This document shows, one piece after another, positions 51,536 through 59,785 of a stretch of 64,000 bases of DNA. Source of the DNA: Gp6-AA40 sp036407095 (GTDB lineage: Bacteria; Acidobacteriota; Vicinamibacteria; Vicinamibacterales; UBA2999). The DNA is taken from the NCBI GenBank assembly GCA_036407095.1, contig DASWZV010000115.1:62001-126000 (forward strand), in the 5' to 3' direction. The position numbers and the translations under genes are program-made. The notes under the pieces were generated by a model. That model did no database searches and was not told where the DNA came from. It was given only the letters and a program-made list of their open reading frames with translations. The number at the start of each line of letters is the position of its first letter. Positions within the stretch are counted from its first letter, which is position 1.

Positions 51536-52215
51536 GGCTCGCCCTCGCGCAGCATGAAGCCGACGCCGCGCACGGTATGAATCAACTTCTCCCCCTGATC
51601 CAGATCCACTTTACGCCGGAGCCGCGCGATGTGCACGTCGATGACATTGTCGAGCGGGGTGGTGCGCGCCGTCTCCCGCCAGACGTCGCGCGCGAGCGTC
51701 TCACGGGAGACGACCTGACCGTGATACCGCATCAGATACTCGAGCAGCTCGAACTCGCGCACAGTGAGCTCGACGGGCTGGCCGCCGCGCGTGACTTTGC
51801 GGGTCACGAGGTCCATCTCGAGGTCACCGACCGTCAGCCGCGGCGTTTCGGTGACGCGACCGCGGCGCACGAGCGCCCGAATCCGGGCGAGCAGCTCCGC
51901 GAACGCAAACGGCTTGATTAGATAGTCGTCGGCACCGGCATCGAGGCCGGCGACGCGATCGGTGAGGGAATCGCGAGCCGTGACCACGAGGACCGGCGTC
52001 TTCATGCCGCGCTGCCGCAGCGCCTGCAGGATCTCGAGGCCGTCGCGACCGGGCAGCGTGAGATCGAGCAGGATGACGTCGAACGATTCCGTGTTCACCC
52101 GAAAGAACGCACCTTCACCCGTGCGCTCGACCACGACGTCGTAGCGTTCGCCTTCGAGCCCCTCGCGCAGGGCGTTTGCGACTTTCTGCTCGTCCTCGAC
52201 GACCAGGATGCGCAT
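51532..52215 (-). CDS. OmpR-family response regulator
   Basis: A 227-aa regulator. The receiver domain has the acidic pair in VVEDEQ, the phosphoacceptor aspartate in DVILLDLTLPGRDG and the lysine in YLIKPF. The C-terminal winged helix (LTVREFELLEYLMRYHGQVVSRETLARDVW, then VIDVHIARLRRKVD) is the Trans_Reg_C type. It is translated together with the histidine kinase. The targets are not evident; no palindrome or direct-repeat site stands out in the 54 bp before the divergent lyase gene. Confidence 0.95.
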   Translation of the reverse strand: MRILVVEDEQKVANALREGLEGERYDVVVERTGEGAFFRVNTESFDVILLDLTLPGRDGLEILQALRQRGMKTPVLVVTARDSLTDRVAGLDAGADDYLIKPFAFAELLARIRALVRRGRVTETPRLTVGDLEMDLVTRKVTRGGQPVELTVREFELLEYLMRYHGQVVSRETLARDVWRETARTTPLDNVIDVHIARLRRKVDLDQGEKLIHTVRGVGFMLREGEP

Positions 52216-52269
52216 CTCGAGAATGGGTTCCTCATGCGATTTTACTCAGCCTTGTGCTCACAATAGCGA

Positions 52270-52890
52270 ATGCCTGACGAGTTCTCGCTGCTCGAGACCA
52301 TGCGGCTGGAGGAAGGCCAGGTACCTCGGCTCGAGCGGCACATCGCGCGGATGCGCGGCTCGGCAGGCCGTTTCTCGTTCCAATGGCGCGAGCCCGCGGT
52401 CCGCAAGGCCATCGCCTCGGCACAGCAGGGGCACGCGCGCGGCTGCTGGCGATTGCGCCTGCTGGTCGATCGTGATGGCATCCCACGGGTGGAGTGCACC
52501 GCTCACACGCGGGAGCAGAAGGCCCCCTGGCGTCTCACGTTCGCGCGCGAGCCAATCGACGAACACGATCTCTTCCTCCACGACAAGACGACTCGCCGCG
52601 ACGTGTATGAGCGTGCGCGGAGCTCTCAGCCCGACGTCGACGACGTGATCTTGTGGAACACCCGGCGCGAAGTGACCGAGTCGACGATCGCGAACGTCGT
52701 CGTCGAGATCGACGGCCGGCGCTACACGCCGCCGATTGCGTGCGGGCTGCTGCCCGGCGTCTTCCGCGCCGAGCTGCTCGATGCCGGCACGATTGCCGAG
52801 CGCATCCTGACGCGCGAAGACGTTGCCGCTGCCTCGCGCGTGTGGCTGATCAACAGCCTGCGTGAATGGATCGAAGCACGGGTAGTGTAG
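52270..52890 (+). CDS. Aminotransferase class IV family protein, PabC-like lyase
   Basis: A 206-aa PLP enzyme of fold type IV. The lysine in HDKTTRRDVYERA is the likely PLP Schiff-base residue, and EVTESTIANVVVEIDGRRY plus GLLPGVFRAELL are the classic later motifs. Its start EFSLLETMRLEEGQVPRLERHIARM resembles the lyase half of fused PabB-PabC proteins more than a stand-alone ~270-aa enzyme. The expected activity is release of 4-aminobenzoate from aminodeoxychorismate, but no pabA/pabB gene is adjacent. The 24-bp repeat array starts about 18 bases after its stop codon. Confidence 0.82.
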   Translation: MPDEFSLLETMRLEEGQVPRLERHIARMRGSAGRFSFQWREPAVRKAIASAQQGHARGCWRLRLLVDRDGIPRVECTAHTREQKAPWRLTFAREPIDEHDLFLHDKTTRRDVYERARSSQPDVDDVILWNTRREVTESTIANVVVEIDGRRYTPPIACGLLPGVFRAELLDAGTIAERILTREDVAAASRVWLINSLREWIEARVV

Positions 52891-52907
52891 GGGACCTCAC
52901 TGACGCC

Positions 52908-53059
52908 AGTCGGTGCGATCCATCTGACGATGGTCGGTGCGATCCCTCTGACGATGGTCGGTGCGATCCGGTTGACGGTAGTCGGTGCGATCGGGCCGGC
53001 GCGTGTCGGTGCGAACTGGGATCGCACTGACCGGCGATAGCCGGGATCGCACCGACTGG
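52908..53059 (+). repeat. Array of 24-bp repeats after the PabC-like gene
   Basis: Five forward cores (GTGCGA) start at exactly 24-bp steps: 52913, 52937, 52961, 52985 and 53009. Two reversed units follow (TCGCAC at 53022 and 53047). It is the most regular array in the window, with units such as CTGACGATGGTCGGTGCGATCC. It lies between the PabC-like stop codon and the promoter of the DUF169 gene. Forward and reverse parts can pair. Confidence 0.88.
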
Positions 53060-53091
53060 CATCACTGAGGCCTGGCCTACACTGTCTATAT

Positions 53092-53796
53092 ATGCGTGAT
53101 TACGTTCAGATTGAAAAGCAACTCACGGATTCGTTGACACTCTCCCGCCGTCCCGTGGCGATCGCGTTCCGCCAGACACCACCGGCGAACGTCGCCGCGC
53201 TCACCGGCACGCAGCCGTCGGGCTGCAGCTTCTGGCGCCTCGCGAGCGAAGGACGCGCGTTCTACACAGTGCCATCGGATCATTACAACTGCCCTGTGGG
53301 CAGCTACACGCACAACATCCCGCTGCCCGAGGAACGGCAGGCCGAGCTCTCGAACACGCTCGGGCTCATGGTGAGTGTCGGCTATCTCCGTATGGAGGAA
53401 GTAGCGGGCATCCCGCGACTGCCGACGACACCGGCGGCGACCATCTATGCGCCGCTCGGATCGACGCCGGTCGACCCCGATGCCGTGCTCGTTGCCGGCA
53501 CGCCTGCTCGATTGATGCTGTTGCACGAGGCCGCGACGCGCGCGTCGAAGCAGCCCCTGCCGCTCCTCGGCCGACCGACCTGCATGGCGATCCCTGCCGC
53601 GCTGTCCACCGGCGTCGCCTCGAGTCTCGGATGCATCGGCAATCGCATCTACACCGGAATTGCCGACGACGAGTTCTACACGGTGATCGCAGGACGCGAT
53701 CTCGATGACGTCCTGGCCCAACTCGACACGATCGTGTCAGCCAATGCTGCGCTCACGAATTACCACAAGGGACGACAAGTAGCGCTGAGCATGTAG
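53092..53796 (+). CDS. DUF169 domain-containing protein
   Basis: A 234-aa protein matching the DUF169 family: LSRRPVAIAF at the N-terminus, cysteine motifs GCSFWRLASEGRAFYT and NCPVGSYTHNI, then RPTCMAIPAALSTGVASSLGCIGNR and the C-terminal YTVIAGRDLDDVL. The four spaced cysteines could bind a metal or cluster, but the function of the family is not established. The gene stands alone, with the 24-bp array upstream and a large inverted-repeat region downstream. Confidence 0.82.
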   Translation: MRDYVQIEKQLTDSLTLSRRPVAIAFRQTPPANVAALTGTQPSGCSFWRLASEGRAFYTVPSDHYNCPVGSYTHNIPLPEERQAELSNTLGLMVSVGYLRMEEVAGIPRLPTTPAATIYAPLGSTPVDPDAVLVAGTPARLMLLHEAATRASKQPLPLLGRPTCMAIPAALSTGVASSLGCIGNRIYTGIADDEFYTVIAGRDLDDVLAQLDTIVSANAALTNYHKGRQVALSM

Positions 53797-53824
53797 CTTT
53801 CGCGATTGAGAAGCGGAGTTGACG

Positions 53825-54125
53825 GAGGAACGGTTTCGCACCGAGAGACGGTTTACGCACGGAGGCACGGAGTAACGGAGGTCGGACGGAGGCTGACTGA
53901 TCGCGAGCAGTACCGCGGGTGGGCGCCGGCCTAACGGCCGGCGCAGGGATGAGAGCCGCACACAAAAACAAGCGCGGCCAGTATTCGTATCCGCGTTTGT
54001 TTTCGTGAGCGGCTCTCATCCCGACGCGCGCAAAGCGCGCGACCCACCGGCGCCGACGTCGTTCGACAGCACGTAGCCTCCGTCTGGCCTCCGTGCCTCC
54101 GTGCCTCCGTGCAAAAACCGTTTCT
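53825..54125. repeat. Large nested inverted-repeat structure with CACGGAGG tandem units
   Basis: The outer arms hold GCACGGAGGCACGGAG units on the left (53850-53893) and three GCCTCCGT octamers on the right (54075-54115). Inside them GGGATGAGAGCCGC (53946-53959) pairs perfectly with 54009-54022, extended by the ACAAAAACAAGCGCGG side. The structure fills the 349-bp gap between the DUF169 gene and the end of the convergent NTF2-like gene. It is probably a compound of the same tandem-unit hairpin type seen elsewhere. No gene is visible. Confidence 0.7.
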
Positions 54126-54145
54126 TCTGCGCGCCCGTTGTCTTG

Positions 54146-54724
54146 TTACTGCGTACTCGACGTCTTGAGCGAATCGTTGCGAATGGGCCCCTTCACCGTG
54201 CGATGCGAGAGCATCTGCCACTGGCCGTTTCGCTTCGCGTAGACCCGTTCGAACCAGACCTGCGAGTGATTGGGCGGCCCACTGCCCTGCGGGAGATAGA
54301 AGTACCGGCCCAGCGTGATCGCGACATCGCCGTGCAGCTCCACCTGCACGTGATCGAGCTCGCGATAGACATAGGGAGCGGGCTGCTTCTTCACGTACTC
54401 GATCCAGCTCGCCTTGGTGTCGGCCTTGAGCGGCGCCCCTCCGTCGACCCATCCATCACCGTGGGTGAAGAGAAACGTGGGCGCGAGTGCGCGTTCGAGG
54501 TAGGCCGTGTCGCCGCGCACGGCGGCCGCCTCGGTCGCCTTCTCGAACGCGAGCACGTCGGCGATTGCCGCGGACTCGGTCGCGCCCGGCGCGGGCGTCC
54601 CAGGCGGTACGAGGCTCGATGCCGACGCCGTCTTCGGCCTCCACGCTGCATCGCGTGCAGCTTGCGCCGTGAGTGCGACCACACCGGCAAGAACAAGCAG
54701 AGATGAGGTCAGCAACGCGCGCAT
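54146..54724 (-). CDS. NTF2-like/SnoaL-type secreted protein
   Basis: A 192-aa protein. The ATG at 54724 follows GGGAGG, and the signal peptide (MRALLTSSLLVLAGVVALTA) ends AQA. The rest is a single NTF2-like cone fold of the DUF4440 type: ADVLAFEKATEAAAVRGDTAYLERALAPTF, then DHVQVELHGDVAITLGRYFYL and WFERVYAKRNGQWQMLSHRTV. Such proteins bind small ligands or act as accessory domains; no catalytic residues can be assigned. It lies 11 bp downstream of the Gfo/Idh/MocA gene on the same strand and is likely co-transcribed. Confidence 0.85.
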   Translation of the reverse strand: MRALLTSSLLVLAGVVALTAQAARDAAWRPKTASASSLVPPGTPAPGATESAAIADVLAFEKATEAAAVRGDTAYLERALAPTFLFTHGDGWVDGGAPLKADTKASWIEYVKKQPAPYVYRELDHVQVELHGDVAITLGRYFYLPQGSGPPNHSQVWFERVYAKRNGQWQMLSHRTVKGPIRNDSLKTSSTQ

Positions 54725-54735
54725 TTCAACCTCCC

Positions 54736-55854
54736 TTACGGGCGACTCACTTGTTCGCCCGCGATTCGATACGCATCGAAGATCAACGACACCGCCCGCG
54801 CGCAGTCGCGTGCGGTCGCTGGCGGCGGATCTCCCCGGCCGATGCGATCGAGACACTCTCGCACGACTCTCGGCCAGCCGCCCAGATATCCCTCCGGCGC
54901 GCGACGCGTCTCATCGCGACCGGGCCCGACGATCTGCACGCCCTCTCCACCGGTCGTGGTCGCGCGCAGGAATACCTTCTCCGCCGAGAGCTTCCGCTCC
55001 TGATCGCTGCCCGCGCCGGGAAAGGTGTAGCTCGCTTCGTTGAGGAACAACGTCCCGCTCAGCGTGCGCAGCGTGACGTGAGCGTAGTCCTCGATCTCGA
55101 GTTTGTAGAGCGTGTGGCTCGTCACCGCTGACACCAGGTGTGGTTCCTCGCCGGTAATGTATCGGCACAGATCGAAACCATGGATGCCGAGGTTGATCAA
55201 TGCGCCGCCGCCGGCGTCAGGTTTCGAGAGCATCCACGGACTGCCGAGGTCCCGGTATCGCTGGATCCCCGGCTGATTGAAACGAAAAAGCATGTGAGAG
55301 ACCGTCCCGAGCTCGCCGCGCTCGCGCATCGCGACCGCCGTCTCCGCAAACAGACTGTAGCGAAACGGCATCGGAACCGCGGCCCACGCGCGCTTCGATT
55401 CGGCCAGATCGGCGAGCCCGTTCACGGTGCGATCGTCGACCCCCCACGGCTTCTCCATCAGAAACGGAATGCCGGTGTCGACGAGATACCGGAACTCGGC
55501 GGGCATCGCGACATGACGGCCGAGCGCGACGATGAACTCGGGCTTCGTCTTCTCGACCATGGCGCGGTAGTCGGTGTACGGCGGGCTGCCGTATTGCGAT
55601 GCCCATTTCGCGGCCACGGCCCGATCGGGCGCGTGGACACCGACGATGTCGAGCTGCTCGCTTTGAAGAATGCGGAGATAGTTTGGCGTCGAGGTCGCGT
55701 GGTAATGATCGACGCCGATCACGGCGACGCGCTGAGGACGACGGGCGGGCGCCGCGTTCGAAACTCCGTTCAGCGCTGACGCCGCCGACGCAGACATCGC
55801 AAGTTTTCCGGCACGATCGAGAAAGCCGCGCCGAGTGATCACGGCGCGTAGCAT
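54736..55854 (-). CDS. Gfo/Idh/MocA family oxidoreductase, Tat-exported
   Basis: A 372-aa protein with a twin-arginine signal (TRRGFLDRAGKLAMSASAAS). An NAD(P)-binding Rossmann start follows (RVAVIGVDHYHATS), then the conserved EKPWG and the dehydrogenase/isomerase C-terminal beta-sheet. GINLG-type GALINLGIHGFDLCRY corresponds to the catalytic histidine region. Exported members of this family act on sugars in Acidobacteriota and Planctomycetota. The substrate is unknown. It is transcribed with the NTF2-like gene and divergent from the DUF1592 operon. Confidence 0.88.
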   Translation of the reverse strand: MLRAVITRRGFLDRAGKLAMSASAASALNGVSNAAPARRPQRVAVIGVDHYHATSTPNYLRILQSEQLDIVGVHAPDRAVAAKWASQYGSPPYTDYRAMVEKTKPEFIVALGRHVAMPAEFRYLVDTGIPFLMEKPWGVDDRTVNGLADLAESKRAWAAVPMPFRYSLFAETAVAMRERGELGTVSHMLFRFNQPGIQRYRDLGSPWMLSKPDAGGGALINLGIHGFDLCRYITGEEPHLVSAVTSHTLYKLEIEDYAHVTLRTLSGTLFLNEASYTFPGAGSDQERKLSAEKVFLRATTTGGEGVQIVGPGRDETRRAPEGYLGGWPRVVRECLDRIGRGDPPPATARDCARAVSLIFDAYRIAGEQVSRP

Positions 55855-55866
55855 ACTCCGTTCGAA

Positions 55867-55884
55867 GGCCGCCTGAAGGCGGCC
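55867..55884. repeat. Hairpin between divergent genes
   Basis: GGCCGCC and GGCGGCC form a perfect 7-bp stem with a four-base loop, flanked by CTCTCCGTACG. It lies between the starts of the Gfo/Idh/MocA gene and the DUF1592 gene, so it is not a terminator. It may be a member of the palindrome family at 9350-9423 or an operator. Confidence 0.4.
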
Positions 55885-55943
55885 TCTCCGTACGCAAACC
55901 CGTTGACTTCCGCCGGTTTTCGTTCAGACTTGCGCGTGGCGGA

Positions 55944-58415
55944 GTGTCGACCGTGACGAGGCGATCCGTGGCGGCGTGGCTGATCAAAGCAGGCGCTCTG
56001 CTGCTCATCCTCAGCTGCGTACCAGCGCATCCCATCGCCCGACAACAATCGGCGCCGCCGTCCGGCGGGGCGGCACTGCGTCCGGTTCTCGATCGTTATT
56101 GCGTGACCTGCCACAACGGCCGGCTCAAGACCGCTGGCCTCGAGCTCGACGCACTCGACGTCAACCGCGTCGGCAGCGACGCCGAGACCTGGGAGAAGGT
56201 CGCGCGCAAACTGCGTACGCGCGAGATGCCACCCGCCGGTCTGCCACGACCGGATCGCGACACCTACTATCGAGCGACGACGACGCTCGAAGCGGCGCTC
56301 GATCGGGCTGCGGCGACTCCGAACCCTGGACGCGTCATCGTCCATCGCCTGAACCGTACCGAATACGGCAATGCCGTTCGCGATCTGCTGGCGCTCGAGG
56401 TCGATGGACGATCGCTGCTGCCTGCGGACGAGCCCAGTCAGCAGGGCTTCGACAACATGGCAGGCGTGCTGTCGGTCTCTCCGCGTCTGCTCGAGAACTA
56501 CCTCTCGGCCGCGAGCGTCGTGAGTCGACTGGCGATCGGATCCGACTCGCCCGGTCCGATCGAAAACACGTTCAGGATCCCCACGGCGCTCGTGCAGGAC
56601 GATCGCACGAGCGACGATCTCCCATTTGGATCGCGCGGCGGCCTTTCGATTCCCTATCACTTCCCGCTCGACGGCGAGTATCGCATCAGCGTCCGGCTCA
56701 AGCGGCAGCTCTATCTCTATCTGATCGGCATAGGCGAGCCGCACCAGATCGACATCCGCGTCGATGGCGCGCTGATCACACGATTCACGATCGGCGGTCA
56801 AGGGAAAGGGATGACGGCGCCGGAGAGCTTCGCCGGGAACACGCAAGGCGATCCCGCGTGGGAGGTCTACATGCACACCGCGGATGACGCGCTCACCGTG
56901 CGAGTGCCGGTGACGGCCGGCGCGCATCGGGTCGGCGTGTCGTTCGTCAAGCAGTTCTGGGAGCCTGAAGGCGTGCTGCAGCCGCCGCAGCGCGGGTTCG
57001 CGCGCACGACCAACGAGCTGTACTTCGGCGATCCCGCGGTCGACAACGTGACGATCGCGGGGCCATACACGCCTCGCGCCGCGAGCGACACACCGAGCCG
57101 TCGGAAGGTGTTCACCTGTAGAGCGCAGACGCCCGCCGCGGAGGAGGCGTGCGCACGCACGATCCTGTCGACGCTCGCGCGGCGTGCCTATCGTCGCCCG
57201 ATCACGACGCAGGATCTCGAGACGCTGCTGCCCTTCTATCGCGCTGCTCGCGCGGAAGAGGGCTTCGACGCGGGCATCCAACAGGGGCTGCGAAGAATCC
57301 TGGCGTCCCCAAGCTTCCTCTTCCGCATCGAGCGCGAGCCCGCTCACGTGGCACCGGGCACCGCGTATCGCATCAGCGACATCGATCTCGCCTCGCGGCT
57401 CTCGTTCTTCCTGTGGAGCAGCATTCCTGATGATCGGCTCCTCGATGCGGCGACGAGCGGCACGCTCTCTCAACCAGCCATCCTCGAGCGCCAGGTGAAG
57501 CGGATGCTCGCCGACCCCCGCGCGCAGGCACTCGTCGACAACTTCGTCAGCCAGTGGCTGACGCTCGGGAAGCTGGCAGGCGTCGTGCCCGACGTCGACG
57601 CGTATCCGGAATTCGACGAGAACTTGCGCGAGGCCTTCAGAGAGGAAACACGACTCTTTGTCGCGTCGCAGCTGCGCGACGATCGTCCCGTCGGAGAGCT
57701 CCTGAGCGCGGACTACACCTTCGTCAACGAGCGCCTCGCGCGGCACTATCGCATCCCGAACGTCTACGGCAGTCACTTCAGACGCGTCACTTTTGCCGAC
57801 GGCATCCGCGGTGGACTGCTGGGCCAGGGCAGCATCCTGACGGTGACGTCGTATCCAAACCGTACGTCGCCGGTCCTTCGCGGGCGATGGCTGCTCGACA
57901 ACATCCTTGGATCGCCGCCGCCCCCGCCGCCGCCCGACGTGCCGCAGCTCAGCGAGGACAAAGATGGCGGTCGGCCGCGATCGATTCGCGAGCAGATGGA
58001 AGCGCATCGCAAGAACCCGTCGTGTGCGGTGTGCCACGTGCGCATGGATCCGCTCGGGTTCTCGCTCGAGCACTTCGATGCGCTCGGCAAGTGGCGGACC
58101 TCGATCGACACGCTGCCGATCGATGCGTCCGCGTCGCTCCCGGACGGCACACGGTTCGACGGTGTCGCCGGGTTGCGGCAGCTGATGGCGACCCATCAGG
58201 AGGACTTCGCGCGCACGCTGACGCAGAAGCTGCTCGCGTATGCGCTCGGACGCAGCATCGAGGCGTCGGACTGGCCGACGATCCGCCAGATCACCCGACA
58301 GGCGGCGCCTGGCGGGTATCGATGGTCCTCGCTGCTGACGGGCATCGTCGCGAGCACCCCGTTCCGCATGAGCACCGCCCAAGGCTCGTCTGCGGCAATC
58401 GTCGCAACACGATAG
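55944..58415 (+). CDS. DUF1592 domain protein with cytochrome-like heme motif (PSCyt1/DUF1587/1595/1592/1588/1585)
   Basis: An 823-aa exported protein typical of Planctomycetota and Acidobacteriota. A signal segment (residues ~8-28) is followed by a heme-attachment motif CVTCH (near 53). Then come the DUF1587 part (LNRTEYGNAVRDLLALEVDG), DUF1595 (LARRAYRRPITTQDLETLL), DUF1592 (ASRLSFFLWSSIPDDRLLDA), DUF1588 with a second CAVCH motif (near 697), and the DUF1585 C-terminus. Two CxxCH sites suggest a periplasmic redox protein. It is the first gene of an operon with DUF1552 and ankyrin genes. The start is GTG at 55944; the long antisense frame over it is a shadow. Confidence 0.9.
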   Translation: MSTVTRRSVAAWLIKAGALLLILSCVPAHPIARQQSAPPSGGAALRPVLDRYCVTCHNGRLKTAGLELDALDVNRVGSDAETWEKVARKLRTREMPPAGLPRPDRDTYYRATTTLEAALDRAAATPNPGRVIVHRLNRTEYGNAVRDLLALEVDGRSLLPADEPSQQGFDNMAGVLSVSPRLLENYLSAASVVSRLAIGSDSPGPIENTFRIPTALVQDDRTSDDLPFGSRGGLSIPYHFPLDGEYRISVRLKRQLYLYLIGIGEPHQIDIRVDGALITRFTIGGQGKGMTAPESFAGNTQGDPAWEVYMHTADDALTVRVPVTAGAHRVGVSFVKQFWEPEGVLQPPQRGFARTTNELYFGDPAVDNVTIAGPYTPRAASDTPSRRKVFTCRAQTPAAEEACARTILSTLARRAYRRPITTQDLETLLPFYRAARAEEGFDAGIQQGLRRILASPSFLFRIEREPAHVAPGTAYRISDIDLASRLSFFLWSSIPDDRLLDAATSGTLSQPAILERQVKRMLADPRAQALVDNFVSQWLTLGKLAGVVPDVDAYPEFDENLREAFREETRLFVASQLRDDRPVGELLSADYTFVNERLARHYRIPNVYGSHFRRVTFADGIRGGLLGQGSILTVTSYPNRTSPVLRGRWLLDNILGSPPPPPPPDVPQLSEDKDGGRPRSIREQMEAHRKNPSCAVCHVRMDPLGFSLEHFDALGKWRTSIDTLPIDASASLPDGTRFDGVAGLRQLMATHQEDFARTLTQKLLAYALGRSIEASDWPTIRQITRQAAPGGYRWSSLLTGIVASTPFRMSTAQGSSAAIVATR

Positions 58416-58426
58416 GAGCAAGGCAC

Positions 58427-59776
58427 ATGCTGATCTTCAAGAAGGCGATTCCACGGCGGACCGTGCTGCGAGGGCTCGGGGCCACGCTTGCGCTGCCGTT
58501 GCTCGACGCGATGGTGCCGCCGCTCACGGCTCTTCAGAAGACCGCTGCGAAGCCCATTACCAGGTTCGGCGTGATGTACGTGCCGAACGGCATGGTGATG
58601 GAACAGTGGACGCCGGCCGCCCAGGGCGCGAGCTTCGAGCTGACGCCGACGCTGTCACCGCTCGCGCCGTTCCGCGAGGATCTGCTCGTGCTGAGCAACC
58701 TTGCGTGCGTCCCGACGGCAGGTCGTCCCGGCGGCGCACACGCGAAGGCAAGCACGCGATTCCTCACCGACATCTCGCCGCCGACCAGCGAGACGTGGCT
58801 CGATGCCGGCATTTCGATGGATCAGATCGCCGCGAAAGAGACGGGTGTCTCTACCCAGCTCGCCTCGCTCGAACTGGCCGTCGAATCGGGTGAGACTGCG
58901 GGCGCGTGCGACGTCGGCTTCGCGTGCGCCTACACCAACACGATCTCCTGGCTCGGCGCGGCCACCCCGCTGCCGACCGAGAACAACCCGCGCACCGTGT
59001 TCGAGCGGCTGTTCGGCGACACCGGCAGCACCGATCCGAAGACCCGTCTTTCACGTCTACGGCAGGATCGCAGCGTCCTCGACTCGGTTCGCGAGGAGGC
59101 GAGCCGCCTGCAAGGCAATCTCGGTCAGAGCGATCGCGTGAAGCTGGTCGAGTATCTCGACGCCATTCGCGACGTCGAGCGCCGCATCCAGAAGGCCGAA
59201 GAGCAGAATGGCAACGCGCTTCCTCACGTCGATCACCCCGCGGGCGTTCCGGCGACGTACGAGGAGCACGTGAAGCTGATGTGCGATCTGCAGGTGCTTG
59301 CCTATCAGTCAGATCTCACGCGCATCGTCACGTTCATGCTTGGCCGTGAATTCAGCGGCGTCACCTACCCGCAGATCGGCGTGCCCGACGCGCACCATCC
59401 GATCACGCACCATCAGCAGGAGGCTGAGAAGATCGCCAAGGTGGTGAAGATCAACCACTACCACGTCACGCAGTTCGCGTATCTGCTCGACAAGCTGCGG
59501 TCGACGCCGGACGGCGACGGCTCGCTGCTCGACCACACGATCATGATGTACGGCACCGGAATGGGCGACTGCAACGCACACGACCCGCGGAGTATTCCAC
59601 TGGTGCTCGCCGGCGGTCGATCGGCACAGCTGAAAGGTGGGCGCCACGTTCGCTATCCGAAGGAAACGCCGCTCGCCAACCTGCACCTCACGCTGCTCGA
59701 CAAGCTCGGGATCCATCTCGATCGCATGGGCGACAGCACCGGACGCCTGGACGATCGCGCGCTCGCGGGCATCTGA
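58427..59776 (+). CDS. DUF1552 domain-containing protein
   Basis: A 449-aa protein of the DUF1552 family, the usual partner of DUF1592 proteins. A twin-arginine-like start (PRRTVLRGLGATLALPLLDAM) indicates export. Family segments are RFGVMYVPNGMVMEQWTP, HAKASTRFLTDISPP and, near the end, HTIMMYGTGMGDCNAHDPRSIPLVLAGG. The C-terminal half is reminiscent of the alkaline-phosphatase/DUF1501 fold, with histidines and aspartates that could bind metal. It lies 11 bp after the DUF1592 stop behind a good ribosome-binding site (AGGAGC). The function of the pair is not established. Confidence 0.9.
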   Translation: MLIFKKAIPRRTVLRGLGATLALPLLDAMVPPLTALQKTAAKPITRFGVMYVPNGMVMEQWTPAAQGASFELTPTLSPLAPFREDLLVLSNLACVPTAGRPGGAHAKASTRFLTDISPPTSETWLDAGISMDQIAAKETGVSTQLASLELAVESGETAGACDVGFACAYTNTISWLGAATPLPTENNPRTVFERLFGDTGSTDPKTRLSRLRQDRSVLDSVREEASRLQGNLGQSDRVKLVEYLDAIRDVERRIQKAEEQNGNALPHVDHPAGVPATYEEHVKLMCDLQVLAYQSDLTRIVTFMLGREFSGVTYPQIGVPDAHHPITHHQQEAEKIAKVVKINHYHVTQFAYLLDKLRSTPDGDGSLLDHTIMMYGTGMGDCNAHDPRSIPLVLAGGRSAQLKGGRHVRYPKETPLANLHLTLLDKLGIHLDRMGDSTGRLDDRALAGI

Positions 59777-59785
59777 GGCGGACCT

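Noticed and set aside
55839..58421. 860-aa minus-strand open frame
   Set aside because: It is antisense to the well-supported DUF1592 protein gene and has no recognisable domain; long shadow frames are expected at this GC content.
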